From NCBI GenBank assembly GCA_037501455.1, contig CM074862.1, positions 65,069,501 to 65,133,500 on the forward strand: a stretch of DNA of 64,000 nucleotides, written 5' to 3'. This document shows, piece by piece, positions 10,288 to 22,294 of the stretch. Source of the stretch: Lantana camara (Eukaryota > Streptophyta > Magnoliopsida > Lamiales > Verbenaceae). A program made the position numbers and the translations under genes. The notes under the pieces are model-generated. The model searched no databases. It was not told the origin of the DNA and was given only the letters and a program-made list of their open reading frames with translations. The first letter of the stretch is position 1. Each line of letters starts with the position of its first letter.

Positions 10288-12887
10288 TGTAGCACCCGGA
10301 ACGCCGAGATGCCACACCCCCGCACCATAAGTCTAGCTCACACATGAAATGGGTAGTCCATATGTGAACCGGACTCATGGCGAACGGGTGACAACAAAAC
10401 TCAAAAGCTAGGCGGGTACCCTCAAATACTACCAATACACAATTCAGAGCAATAAAAGTGGAAGTAATAGCAATCAATACTTTTAGGTACCATATTTACA
10501 TATTTATTTATAGATACCAACATTTATATATATCAATACAATATCATCTCCAAGTATAAATCCAAAACAAGCTACAAAATAACTAGTATCAATACAAGAA
10601 CAAAGTATGGAGGTGAAGTGCTAGACCCGAATAAAAGACACGAGACTCTAATTCCCGCCTAGCACGAACCTGCAAAAACTGAAAAGTTGAGGTGTCAGTC
10701 CAACATGGACTGAGCGAGGGGTTTAAAAATAAATAATAGCGCAATTACCATGCAAGCCATAATCTCGGGTAAGGGTTTATAAAATAGAGACAATATAAGT
10801 TCAATATTAAGATAGATCTCGCCCGAGATTACAACTAATCCATTCAATCAATATAAACCTTATCAGTTCGATTCAATTCACTCAGTGGCCCGGCGAGTGA
10901 GGGCAATCTCCAACCTTACTCCAATTAGTGAACAATACCATCTTTAGGTTTTATTTCAATAATTATCATACAATCATTAGTGCACACTTAACATTTTCAC
11001 GAACTCCTTATTCCTCCAGTGATGGTGGGATTACAAGGCCCAACCATCCATGAACGGTGTACGTCGGGAACATGACTCCCACGCACGGGATTTCTTCCTC
11101 CACCAAACCTCCTGGTGGATTCAGAGATGATCCCAAAAATTGGTGAGGATAGTGCAAGAGTTACCCGTCAGCCCTTGCTTTCCCGGTTGGCTCAATACAC
11201 TACCCTCGGGCCCATGTGAACACGATATGCTTACTCGCCAAAACCCGATCAATCACGATAACACGATTATTCATTAGATCACGAAATCATTTGCAATCGG
11301 TAGAGATTGTGGGAAAGATATACACATATATATATATATATACATTTTAGCAGAAAACATCACGTAGGGTTGTAAGGGTTCTATATATATCTAGTAATTA
11401 AACCTCACCTCTACCAACCAAAAGAAGCAAGGAAGCACCCTACGGACCGTGCCCCTCGTCTCCGGGACCAAAATCTGTGCAACAAGGATAAGTGTACATA
11501 AGACTCAACTCGAATGAACCAATTGAGACGCACGGCGAAGTCATAATCAAGATATTATGCAACAACAATCAAGGAGTGTCAAATAGGAGCATGATTATCA
11601 ATTAAGAAAGTATATATATCACATAATTCACATATAGGAGCCAAGGAAGTGAAAGAAATGCAATAAGAAAGGTTTTGGTGAAGTTTGGCCAAAACCGACA
11701 ATTTTTGGAAATGTACATGTTGTCGGAAAACTGGAATATATTAAATTCTAGAAGTGGGAATTGAGTTTTCTTTGTTGGATATGAAAGTAGACACATAGAC
11801 CTTTCCAACGCTATATGACACGTTTTCTAATTCAAACCGAGGTGAAAATGGCGTTCGTCCGAAGTTGGACAAAATACAGGAAAGTGACACGCCCGTGTCA
11901 CCAATTCAAGGCAAACCGTGACACCCCCGTGTCACGGTACAGAAAATCCCAACTCTCCAACATGCACCCCCGTGTCACCCAACACAAAGCAAAGATGACA
12001 CGCCCGTGTCATCTGTGCGTGACAGAAAAACAGGGCAAAAACAGGGGTTTCCATGCACAAACCAACTCCAAACCAACATAATCCAAACTCCAACCATAAC
12101 AAATGTTGAAACACCTCATATATACATCATACTTCAAGTATTCATCATTTCATCCAAGAAATAAACATCTAAGCATCAAGAATTCCTCATGAAAAGCCCA
12201 AAAATATACATGCTTTCCAAACTTCACATAACTTCATGTTTTATGCAAGAAATGAAGGGAATATGAGCTAAACATGCTTCTAATCATGAACACACATGAA
12301 AGCATCAAGCTAACATCAAACCCTACTCATATAGTCAATCAATAGATTCAATCCATTCTCATGTTATACCTTGAAATGAAAAAAGAATGAGATGAGGATG
12401 AAGAGATGAAGATGTTGATGCTTCTAGCTTCAAAGTTCCTCAAAATAACTTGGATGATGAGATGAATTCTTCTCCTTCTCTTGAGGTGTAAATATCGATC
12501 CTCACTAGGTGTGTGTGTGTTCTCTTGTATGAAAATGTATGTATGAGCAAGTGATGGAAGAGATGCATATATGATATATAATATCATCCACTAACATAAC
12601 AAATGTACCCAATTTGCAAACAAGTCCCTATGTTATTTAAATGAATGCAATCAAGTATCATCTCTAACAATTAGACATTTACTCCCAGTTCATGAAATGC
12701 AATTAAGTCCATAAATTTAATGAAATGTTCAATTAAAGTCACGTAAGACACTTAAGCACATTATCACTTAATTCAAAAATTTCACATTAAGGATAATTCA
12801 TATAAAGCATGAACTTATAATATATATAATATTATGAAATGTAGATAAATCTTCACATAATGTGTAAATTGAAAACGGGGTGTTACA
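10288..12887 (-). mobile_element. N1 5' LTR, 2600 bp, full length
   Basis: Full-length partner of 6154-8357. It keeps the 396 bp (about 11315-11710) missing from the 3' LTR, including a short TA-rich run near 11330. Ends are TGTAGCACCC and GGTGTTACA on the plus strand. The primer binding site beside 10288 fixes it as the 5' LTR of a minus-strand element. Confidence 0.95.
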
Positions 12888-14122
12888 GCGAACATCTCCA
12901 TCCAACGCCTCTGTCTCTTATTTAATTCCTTATGAGAAAACAAATACTGGAGACTCTTGTGGTTGGAAAAGATCTCAAAAGAAACTCCGTAAAGATAGTG
13001 TCTCCACTTTCCCAAAGCGAAGATCACTGCCGCAAGCTCGAGATCGTGAGTGGGATAATTCTGTTCTTGATCTTTCAATTTCCTCGAGGCATAAGCTATC
13101 ACCTTACCATTCTGCATCAAAACACATCCCAACCCTTCTTTCGAGGCGTCCGTATAAACCATGTATCCTTCAGTGCCTTCAGGGAGTGCTAATACCGGTG
13201 CAGTGGTTAATTTTTCCTTCAAGAGTTGAAAACTCGCTTCACATGCCTCGTCCCACTCAAATTTAGCTTCCTTCTTAGTTAATCGAGTTAAAGGACCGAC
13301 AATCTTTGAAAAATCCTTTACAAACCTTCGGTAATAACCTGCCAATCCCAAGAAACTTCTAATCTCGGAAACATTCTTCGGACTCTGCCACTGAATAACC
13401 GTCTCGATCTTTGAAGGATCAACTTCCAAACCCTTACTTGAGATAATATGGCCTAGAAAAGCAACTCGGTCGATCCAAAACTCACACTTACTAAACTTCG
13501 CATACAACCGGTGCTCTCTCAAAGTCTCCAATACCAAATTGAGATGTCTAGCATGATCTTCCGGAATCTTCGAATACACAAGAATGTCATCGATGAAGAT
13601 TACTACGAATTTATCCAAATAATGCCGAAAAATCTGATTCATCATATCCATAAATGCTGCAGGGGAATTTGTCAAACCAAAAGGCATCACTACGAACTCA
13701 TAATGACCATACCGGGTATTAAATCCTATCTTTGGTATATCCTCTTCCCGGATTTTCAACTGGTAGTAGCCTTGCCTTAAATCCAATTTCGAATAAACCC
13801 TTGAACCTTGCAGCATATCAAATAAATCCTCAATGTGGGGAAACGGGTACTTATTCTTGATAGTCATCCGATTAAGCTCCCGGTAATCTATACACATCCT
13901 CAACGACCCATCTTTCTTTTTGACAAAGAGGACCGGAGCACCCCACAAAGATGAACTCGGTCGGATATATCCACTTTTAAGTAATTCCTCGAGTTGAATC
14001 TTCAGCTCCTTCAACTCTGCCGTAGCCATTCTATAAGGAGTCTTAGAATAAGGTTCTGATCCCGGATATAAATAAACAACAAATTCAATCTCCCGATCCG
14101 GTGGTAGAGAACCCAAATTTTC
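12888..14122 (-). pseudogene. G1 pol copy 2, 5' part: reverse transcriptase and RNase H
   Basis: On the minus strand this begins at the pre-RT linker ([13 protein letters not shown]). It holds the whole reverse transcriptase ([47 protein letters not shown] at about 13575-13600) and RNase H ([26 protein letters not shown]), ending at the N1 target duplication. It has no gag or protease. Upstream it is fused in frame to the integrase of pol copy 1 at 14119-14122, where both parents share GAAA. The fused frame is open from 14617 to the N1 insertion, about 575 codons in the order integrase then RT then RNase H. The right order of domains would be gag, protease, RT, RNase H, integrase. Confidence 0.9.
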
Positions 14123-16277
14123 ATCAACATACTTCTTTGCCAACTTAGGTACCTTATCCAACATCCGAACAGCTAGAAAATGTGCCGATTTCGTCAGTTG
14201 ATCCACTATCACCCAAATTCCATCTAAACCACCTTTCACTCGTGGAAGACCCGTAACGAAATCCATCGCCACTTGCTGCCATTTCCATTCTGGAATAGGT
14301 AACGGTTGCAGTAGCCCCGATGGCTTCTGATGCTCTGCTTTCACCACTTGGCAAGTCAAGCAATGTCTCACGAAGTTGATCACATCCCGTTTAAGTCCAT
14401 TCCACCAATAAAATTTCTTTAAGTCCTTATACATCTTATTTCCCCCGGGATGTATCGAATACCCTGATCGATGAGCTTCTTCCAATATCAACCGTCTCAA
14501 CTCTTCCGGAACCACCACTCTATTCTTAAACCTTAGAAGCCCGGTGTCATCAAATCCGAACGGACTCTCTGAATCATTTCTAGCTTTCTGCACTAACCTC
14601 TGAACCTCGGAATCCACTCTCTGAGCTTCAAATAACCTCTGCTGAAGATCTGGTTATACCGTAATATTCAGAATACTAGCTCTCAGCTTAAAAGATTCAG
14701 ATTCATCCTCAACTCTCACCTTAACACTTGACACGCTAGCTTTCCTACTAAGCTCATCCACGACCACATTGGCCTTTCCTGGATGGTATCGAATCGTACA
14801 TTCATAATCCACCAACATCTCCATCCAACGTCTCTGTCTCTTGTTTAATTCATTCTGAGAAAACAAATACTAGAGACTCTTGTGGTCGGAAAAGATCTCA
14901 AAAGAAACTCCGTAAAGATAGTGTCTCCACTTTCCCAAAGCGAAGAACACTGCTGCAAGCTCGAGATCGTGAGTGGGATAATTCTGTTCATGGTCTTTCA
15001 ATTTCCTCGAGGCATAAGTTATCACCTTACCATTCTGCATCAAAACACATCCCAACCCTTCTTTCGAGGCGTCCGTATAAACCATGTATCCTTCAATGCC
15101 TTCAGGGAGTGCTAATACCGGTGCAGTGGTTAATTTTTCCTTCAAGAGTTGAAAACTAGCTTCACATGCCTCGTCCCACTCAAATTTTGCTTCCTTCTTA
15201 GTTAATCGAGTTAAAGGACCGGCTATCTTCGAAAAATCCTTTACAAACCTTCGGTAATAACCTGCCAATCCCAAGAAACTTCTAACCTCGGAAGCATCTT
15301 TCGGACTCTACCACTGAATAACCATCTCGATCTTTGAAGGATCAACTTCCAAACCCTTATTTGAAATAATATGGCCTAGAAAAGCAACCCGGTCGATCCA
15401 AAACTCACACTTACTAAACTTCGCATACAACCGGTGCTCTCTCAACATCTCCAATACCAAATTGAGATGTCTAGCATGATCTTTCGGAGTCTTTGAATAC
15501 ACAAGAATGTCATCAATGAAGATTACGACGAATTTATCCAAATACGGCCGAAAAATCCGATGCATCATATGCATAAATGCTGCAGGAGAATTTGTTAAAC
15601 CAAAAGGCATCACTACGAACTCATAATGCCCATACCGGGTATTAAATCCTGTCTTTGGTATATCCTCTTCCCGGATTTTCCACTGGTAGTAGCCTTGCCT
15701 TAAATCCAATTTCGAATAAACCTCTGAACCTTGCAGCATATCAAATAAATCCTCAATGTGGGGCAACGGGTACTTATTCTTGATAGTCATCCGATTAAGC
15801 TCCCAGTAATCTATACACATTCTTAACGACCCATCTTTCTTTTTTGACAAAGAGAACTGGAGCACCCCACGGAGATGAACTCGGTCGGATATATCCACTC
15901 TTAAGTAATTCCTCGAGTTGAACCTTCAGCTCCTTCAACTCTGTCGGAGCCATTCTATAAGGAGTCTTGGAGTAAGGTTCTGATCCCGAATATAAATCAA
16001 TAACAAACTCAATCTCCCGATCCGGTGGTAGAGAACCCAAATTTTCTAGAAATACGTCGGGATATCCCTTTACCACGGCCATCTCCTCAAAACTTGATTG
16101 ATCCTTTGGTTTATTAAGGAGATAGGCAATAAATCCCGTGGCTCCATCCTTTACCAACTTGCGAGCTTCCATAAACGACAAAAGAGGTACATTCTTCGAC
16201 CCAACTTCTCCAATCAACTCTTCACCCAATTTTATCTTCTTCTTAAAACAATCAACTTCGGCTCGGTGCCGATATAA
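14119..16277 (-). pseudogene. G1 pol copy 1: RT, RNase H, truncated integrase
   Basis: This continues from the gag-protease frame after a TGG to TAG change at about 16276. The minus-strand order is the end of protease and linker (16275-16030), RT with FIDDILVYS (about 15500-15520), RNase H ([14 protein letters not shown]), the linker PGKANVVVDELSRK, then the integrase HHCC region ([11 protein letters not shown] then HCLTCQVVK, intact here) and the first part of the core ([20 protein letters not shown]). The core stops at KLAKKYVDE, before the second catalytic Asp, where it joins pol copy 2. Lesions are an extra T in a run near 15841 (frameshift), a stop at about 15308, one at about 14867 and one at about 14654. 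It is roughly 96 percent identical to copy 2 where they overlap. Confidence 0.9.
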
Positions 16278-17690
16278 CTAATCCATCCCGAAGATTACCC
16301 CATACTTCTTCATAGGCATAACAATGAAATCTGCCGGATAATCTTTCCCCTCAATCAAAACTGAACAGCCCCTGACAACCCAATCTATCTGTAAACTTCC
16401 TCCCAGAGGCGAACTCACAAAATAACAGGAATTTGAGCAAATAACAGGTAGGCACAGAGAGGCACATAGATCAGAAGATATAAAAGAATGCGTGGCACCC
16501 GGATCGAACAATGCATGAATGCTCGTGTTATGAATGCAAACGGTGCCTTCCACCACGGCGTTTGGGTCGACCTCGACATTCTGCTCCTCGCTCTCAAGGG
16601 CATAGGCTCGTGCCTGAACCATCGGTCTCTGAGCTCCAGCTTGATATCCTGGAATCTTATCCGGGCATGCAAAAGCCATGTGATCTCCTTTCCCGCAAAT
16701 CAAGCACAACTTCAATCTTTTTCGGCAATTGTTATATGAATGAGTTGGCCATCCACAATAGGTACACGGTGGCTGATCGTTGCGAGATCCTTTAGAAGTT
16801 GGTAGAGCCTGAGGTGGTCGTGGAATGGGTGCAATCGGACCTCCAATTCTCGGCTTCTTGAAAGGCCCTTGTGGTGGTGGAGTTGGTACATTCATCGGCC
16901 TCTTTCCTTTGTTAAATCCCCAGCCGGATCCTGACCCTTGTCCTTGACGAGAAACTGGCCTCCTAGCATTCACAGAATCTTCAACCTTTAGGGCTTTTGA
17001 AGTAGCCTTTGCCCAAGTGCTCGTATTAACTGCCTCTAGAGCTGTCTGGATATCCGGTCGAAGCCCCTGAACAAACTGCATAGCCTTATGGAAGTCATCG
17101 CCTGCTATATTTGGTGCATAGTGGGATAACCTCTCATACTCGGAAATATACTCGGCCACAGACCTCGATCCTTGCTTCAATTCGGTAAATTCCCTAAGCC
17201 TTCGAGTCCGGGATGCGGGAGGGATGAACTTATTCTTGAATTCCCTTGTAAAGATTTCCCAATTGATCTCCTCTCCAGCTGCCTCCAATACAATCCATGT
17301 GCTTTCCCACCAAGAGTAGGCTTCCCCTTGTATCAAAGTGATGGTGCATCGAGCCTTCTCTCGGGACTCACATGGAATGAGCTCCCATATCCTCTCTACC
17401 TCTTTCAGCCACATTTCCGCTTGTATGTCATTTCCCTTGAAGAATTTGGGAGGTCTTTGATTCTGAAACTCCCTAAGTATAACAGAAAGCGGTGCCTCAG
17501 GCGGTACAACAGGTGCAGGTGGTGCTGGAGGTGCCGGTGGTACATAATCTCGTAGCCTTTGATCTATGATATTGATAACTGGGTTAACAACGGCCTCTAC
17601 CGGTGGTGGTTGTGGAGGTGGAGGTGTAGGAGTACGATCACGATGATGACATCGTCCTGGAGATCGATCTCGATGTCTATGTGGAGGCAT
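16278..17690 (-). pseudogene. gag: G1 Gag and start of protease
   Basis: Start chosen at MPPHR (17690); an in-frame ATG lies 15 nt upstream. After a basic and Pro-rich N terminus come the gag domain (WLKEVERIWELIP, EAYSWWES), two zinc knuckles, CTYCGWPTHSYNNC (about residue 309) and CLICGKGDHMAFAC (about 327), then an aspartic protease beginning HALFDPGATHSFIS (about 396). The family active site is D-S/T-G; here it reads DPG, so the protease is probably inactive. The frame ends GMD then a stop, where a Trp codon is expected, followed by the rest of the polyprotein. Gag builds the particle and protease cleaves the polyprotein. About 90 percent similar to N1 Gag over the first two thirds. Confidence 0.88.
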
Positions 17691-17882
17691 CCTGTCAATA
17701 AACACTAAAATACGTGCTATTTTTAGTCTATGCGTGTTAATGCAAATAATTCAATCAGAATTCAAAATTTAAATCAATTAAGCACAAAAGAGATGCATAT
17801 GCAACACATTGTCAAGTAATCCCTAAGCCGAACGACCTAGACTGACTCACACGACACGAAAGCCCGGGTTTTGCAACCCTAA

Positions 17883-17894
17883 GCTCTGATACCA
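17883..17894 (-). promoter_or_regulatory. G1 primer binding site, initiator tRNA-Met type
   Basis: The minus strand reads TGGTATCAGAGC, 8 nt downstream of the 5' LTR. Same primer tRNA as N1. Confidence 0.95.
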
Positions 17895-17920
17895 CTTAAG
17901 GGTGTAACACCCGAGTGCAA

Positions 17921-18005
17921 GGTGTCACATCTCCCGCACCGAGATCCGACCCGAATATGAAATGGACAATCCATACCCAAGCCAAATCACGGCGAACGGG
18001 GACAA
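17921..18005 (-). other. Conserved LTR-terminal stem-loop, G1 copy
   Basis: On the minus strand CCGTGATTTGGC can pair with GGTCGGATCTCGG with one mismatch and GU pairs. It is enclosed by the same CCCGTTCGC and GTGCGGGAG flanks seen in the other families. Confidence 0.5.
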
Positions 18006-19384
18006 ACACACACTCTAAGCTTGGCGAGCTAACCCTTAAAACCATAAAACAACATAAAACATTAAAGCGGAAGCAATAAACGAACATATACCATATATAT
18101 ATATGTACCATGAGCATCCAAACTCCAAAAATAAGTCATATACATCATCAATTGCCATCACGGCTCAAACAAGTATGCTCCACTAATAATCATATACAGT
18201 GATCAAAATAAGAGTATGCAAGTGTAAGACTCCAAATACAGAGCTAGAGACGAATGCAAGACCTAGGACTCGTATTCCCGCCTAGCTCCCTCAACACCTG
18301 CACAAAACAACTGAAAACCAAACAGGTTCAGTCCAAAAGGGACTGATGGGCATAAAACAGGGCATAAATAGAATATATGACGGTAATTAAACAATCACAT
18401 GCAAGCTATAATCCCAAGTGAGGTTTTAAAGAATTTTCCAAGTGGGTGAATAGAAATCATCAAAAGGGATTATAACGAATCATTAACATTAGGTCATTAG
18501 TGGCCCGGCGAGTGGGAGTGCATTATCTCCAACCAACACCTTGTGTAAATCATTTAAACATTCATTCTTTTCATGCAATCAATCTTTTGTGCACAATCAT
18601 TAACATTTACACCTTCTTCCTCCGGGTTGGTGGTGGGTTTGCAAGGCCCGACCACCCATTCATTGACCAAAAGGGGTTACATGACTCCCCAGTTGGCGCT
18701 CAGCGTCCATTCCTCGCTAACTCCTAACGAGGTCTGGTTACGCCGTTCATTGGTGGAACTAGTGTGAGGGATCACCGTCGGCCCGTGCCTCCCCGGATAG
18801 CCACTCACACTAAGTCCCTGGGCCCCATTCGTGCATTCGATCATTTCTCGCCAAAACATTAGGTAGGGTTCATAAAACAAGGCTTTACGTTGAAAACGTT
18901 TACTCTTTAAACGACTCTCTATATATATATATTAATTTTGGTCGAAAACTTTCACATTGAAGGTATATATAGGGTCTTATATCTACATAGAAGAGAAACC
19001 CACCTTAAACCGTCAAAAGAAGAAAGCACGAGCCTCACTGACTAGCCTCGTCTCCAACTGGATCAAAATCTGTGCAAGAACAGTGAAGTGAGACTCGTTA
19101 TGACCAAATAAGACGCTCGGCAATGCTATGATCATGATATGAATATGTACAAGATAAGATTACGTTATGAAATGTCCATGTGCACTATTAATACATTTAA
19201 ATCATATAATCAAGTCATTCGAATTCATAAATTCACGTTTCAATCAAATTAATTCAAGTAATAATTAATTATTCACTAAACATATATAAATGTGTAAATA
19301 TGTTACATTATAAAACATATATATATATATAATACATGCATACGTACAGCCATGCATGCAAAGCAAATGCATGAAAAACAGAAT

Positions 19385-19470
19385 GTGACACGCCCGTGTC
19401 ACCTCAATGCACCAAGCCGTGACACCCCCGTGTCATGCTGAAGAAAGGAAAAGTGATACGCCCGTGTCAC
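19385..19470. repeat. Palindrome cluster in the G1 LTR
   Basis: TGTGACACGCCCGTGTCAC (19384-19402), a GTGACACC...GTGTCA copy (about 19419-19436) and GTGATACGCCCGTGTCAC (19453-19470). The half-sites match those of N1 although the surrounding LTR sequence is clearly different. Confidence 0.85.
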
Positions 19471-20289
19471 TGTGCGTAGCAGAAAAAAAAAATAGGGCAT
19501 CAACGCAACAACAACAACACCCAACCAAAACACCAATTCCAACCAACAAATGCAACCAAAACTTGAAGAAACATGTATCCACACTTAAAGCACAATAAAA
19601 TCTAACATATATACTCATGTCATGCATTGATCACCAAGATTTATCAATACCAAACCCATTTCATCATTCATGCTCCAAGTCCATAATTCATAAGATAAAT
19701 GCATACAACTTAAGTTCAAAGTTCACAAACATGCTTCCAACAACAATTACTCAATTCAACCAATTCATACAAAAGCCCTAGCTATCACATTCAATTCAAC
19801 AATTCATCAAATCTCCAAAATTACCTTAAATGAAAGAAATGGATGCTAAGATGAAGAGATGGTGTTGATGATGCAATGATCACAAAACTCACAATTATGA
19901 AGCTTGAAAGATGAAATCTTCCCCCACTTTGGCAAGGGTTTTGATCGGTTGGCTTGGGAGCAAGAACAAGAATGTATGTAATGTTTGTATGACTGAAAGA
20001 AAGGGATGGAACGTAATATGCTGCTTTGTATGTAGAAGAAATGGCCAATTTGCTATTGAGTCCTCCAAATTAATAAGTTATGCAAGTGAGTCCCCAAACT
20101 TTTGAAATGTAAACAATTAAGTCCATGCAATTAGGTCCTCAAAGTTTCATGAAATGATCAAATATGGTCACAACGAAATTAAGTCAATTCGGGAAATTAA
20201 TTCCCGTTGCAAGCAAGTTCATTTTATGCAATAAATATCAATTTGATATGAATTCGCAAAATACTAAATATTAAATAACGTACACAATT

Positions 20290-20292
<3 letters not shown>

Positions 20293-20355
<63 letters not shown>
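20293..20355. repeat. (AT)n microsatellite
   Basis: About 31 AT units inside the G1 5' LTR. Confidence 0.95.
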
Positions 20356-20356
<1 letters not shown>

Positions 20357-20494
20357 CACAACAATAAAATAAAGGAGATAACATCTAACACATTTAAAAT
20401 AAAATCAACTATATAAACACATAAAATAGTTATTTTGCGTAATTTGGTAAACAATTACGTCATACCTATACGGCCGAATTATCGGGGCGTCACA

Positions 20495-21077
20495 CGACAC
20501 GTGTAAATTTTTCAAGAATTAGGATTATTTTAATCCTTGCAATTATTAAATTTATATGCTTTATAATAAATCATATAAATTATATTTCAAGGTGATTACG
20601 TGAAATATGTGTCAATTTGAGCATTATTTTATAAATTGACTTTAATTGTTACGTAAATTAACTACCGAACATGCCTTAATTGTTTCAATGTCCTTAATTG
20701 ATCATTATTTTAAATTAGTAGACTAAATTGCATAAATATATTCTTGGACTAAATTGATCATTCTCTAAACTTCATATCCTTAATTGCATAACTTATATAA
20801 CTTAAGGGACTTAATTGCAATTTGTGTCATTTCATTAATTTCAAGAGATGAATCACGTTAAATGCTTCTTCATGCTTCCATTTCATATCATGTTTCATTA
20901 TATACAAGATATACATACATATTTGCTCCCTTCTCTTACCGAACCACAACCCTTCAAGAAAGGGAGAGGAATTCATCATCTCAAGCCATTAATTTGGAGG
21001 AATCATGGGTTTTTAAGCATCTTCATCATCTATCTTTATCTCTTTTCTTCTAATTTTCATTCCAAGGAATACATGAG
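20495..21077 (+). mobile_element. Left piece of a family X gypsy-type LTR
   Basis: Sequence right of G1 matches 54345-55110 of the complete X-type LTR (CGACACGTGT, then TATAAATTATATTTCAA, then the ATTAATT-rich part). It is cut at 21077 by the copia array and resumes at 49619. Its own start lies left of the G1 insertion, outside the window. No gene is seen in it. ATGAG at 21073-21077 is the left copia target duplication. Confidence 0.8.
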
Positions 21078-22221
21078 TGTTAGGAATAGTGCCCTAAAAG
21101 CCGATTGTATATCCGCTTTGTGCTTTTCCTTATTGTAATCACAGACAATCTTTGAATAAAATAACGAATTGAGGTAACACTTCTTTATATACTCTTGTTT
21201 GGTATGCGTTTACTTTAGCTGTGCATGTATGAGAACTCCCCTAATCCTGATGACTTTAGGACTCTACCATTTAGGTGAAATGGTTCATGAAACGAGCCCT
21301 ATATCACATAAGTCATGATTAGTAAAATACTCCAAGCCGATGAGTCCTACAGACAGTGGGAGTGTCAACCTGACTCCTCTAAGGCTTGCTTGTGGGATCA
21401 CGCCCTTAAGAAGGACCACCTTGTTTCATGGAGGTGCAAAGTGTATAGTTGATATGTGCGTGATACATGAGGGTGCTTACTTTAATAAGTAAGTTCACTT
21501 AGGTGCCCCGTGTGAGAACATTCCTAAATGGGAAAGGAAGTTTCTATTTCAGGAAATGGAAACTTCCAGATTAGGAAATATCTCACGAGCCATTGATGTG
21601 ATTAATTGATCCTTAGACTTGAGGTTCCTTGTCACTTTATGAGTTAACTCTGTAGTCTCAGGTATAAGCTTTAAAGGGTGTCGCCTTGGACAACTGATTC
21701 AAGGCTTATGCTGGGACTGCACAAGTGATTCATGAAAGTGAATGAGAATCAAGAAAGGACCTACACTTGCATTTGCAAGGTGATCTCTTATTGTGTAAGT
21801 CATTCATATGCCATATGGAGTCCTTGGCCAAGGTAGTAGATCAAGACATCGAGAAAAGGGTTTCTTGGATTGAGATCAAATGGATATGAAATGCACTTAG
21901 CTTTAAGACCGGATTATTAGGGTTCTGATTATTCCCTTGCCCTAGATCTTGGTTGAGAGATAGTAAGTAGGAGGATTGTATCTCACATGAATCAATGACT
22001 TAAAGGTTCTGTCGAATGCGAACATTCCAATTCAGCTAGGGGTTAAACACCTGTTGCTAGACTATGGTCGTTTAATCTGTGGACTGATTAATTAATTAGT
22101 GAATTTATTAATTAGGGTCACTGCTAATTGAATTGAGAACCTAGAGGGTCACACACAACAACTTGGTTACATGAGTTGAGGCTTTAAAATGATTAAACGA
22201 GTTAATCGGGCCAAGAGGGTT

Positions 22222-22294
22222 CCACACGTGTGAAATCACACGTGTGGCTCACGTGAGTGACACGTGTCACTGTGACACGTGTCACACACGTGTG
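22222..22294. repeat. CACGTG-type palindrome cluster in the copia LTR
   Basis: Overlapping palindromes: CCACACGTGTGA, TCACACGTGTGG, CTCACGTGAG, AGTGACACGTGTCACT, GTGACACGTGTCAC and CACACGTGTG. Each has a CACGTG core, the plant G-box bound by bZIP and bHLH factors. The cluster is repeated in LTRs B, C and D and lies about 350-420 bp upstream of the TATA box. Confidence 0.85.

Larger units (their letters stand above)
6154..12887 (-). mobile_element. N1: complete non-autonomous gag-only LTR retrotransposon
   Basis: Two direct LTRs (6154-8357 and 10288-12887) flank an internal region of only about 1.9 kb holding gag and no protease, reverse transcriptase, RNase H or integrase. Each LTR begins TGTAGCACCC and ends GGTGTTACA on the plus strand. 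The 5-bp target duplication GCGAA is present at 6149-6153 and 12888-12892. A 12-nt primer binding site and a polypurine tract sit next to the correct LTRs for minus-strand transcription. By eye the two LTRs differ at about 23 sites in 2.2 kb (about 1 percent), plus a 396-bp deletion in the 3' LTR. N1 sits inside RNase H of G1 pol copy 2, and removing it with one GCGAA restores that frame. It fits the class of LTR elements that keep gag only and rely on enzymes in trans. Confidence 0.95.
3886..20494 (-). mobile_element. G1: nested, rearranged Ty3/gypsy chromovirus-like element
   Basis: The order on the minus strand is 5' LTR (17903-20494), primer site, gag, protease, RT, RNase H, partial integrase, second RT and RNase H, N1 insertion, integrase with chromodomain-like tail, polypurine tract, 3' LTR remnant. 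The domain order and chromodomain-like C terminus point to a Tekay/Del-type chromovirus. The second half of pol is duplicated by an illegitimate join. The right flank starts CGACA; the left target duplication is outside the window. Confidence 0.9.
17903..20494 (-). mobile_element. G1 5' LTR, complete, 2592 bp
   Basis: Begins TGTAACACCC and ends GGGCGTCACA on the plus strand, next to the primer binding site. It contains the terminal stem-loop (17921-18005), a conserved gypsy-LTR block (about 18590-18840), palindromes (19385-19470) and a long AT repeat. No coding domain. Confidence 0.93.
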
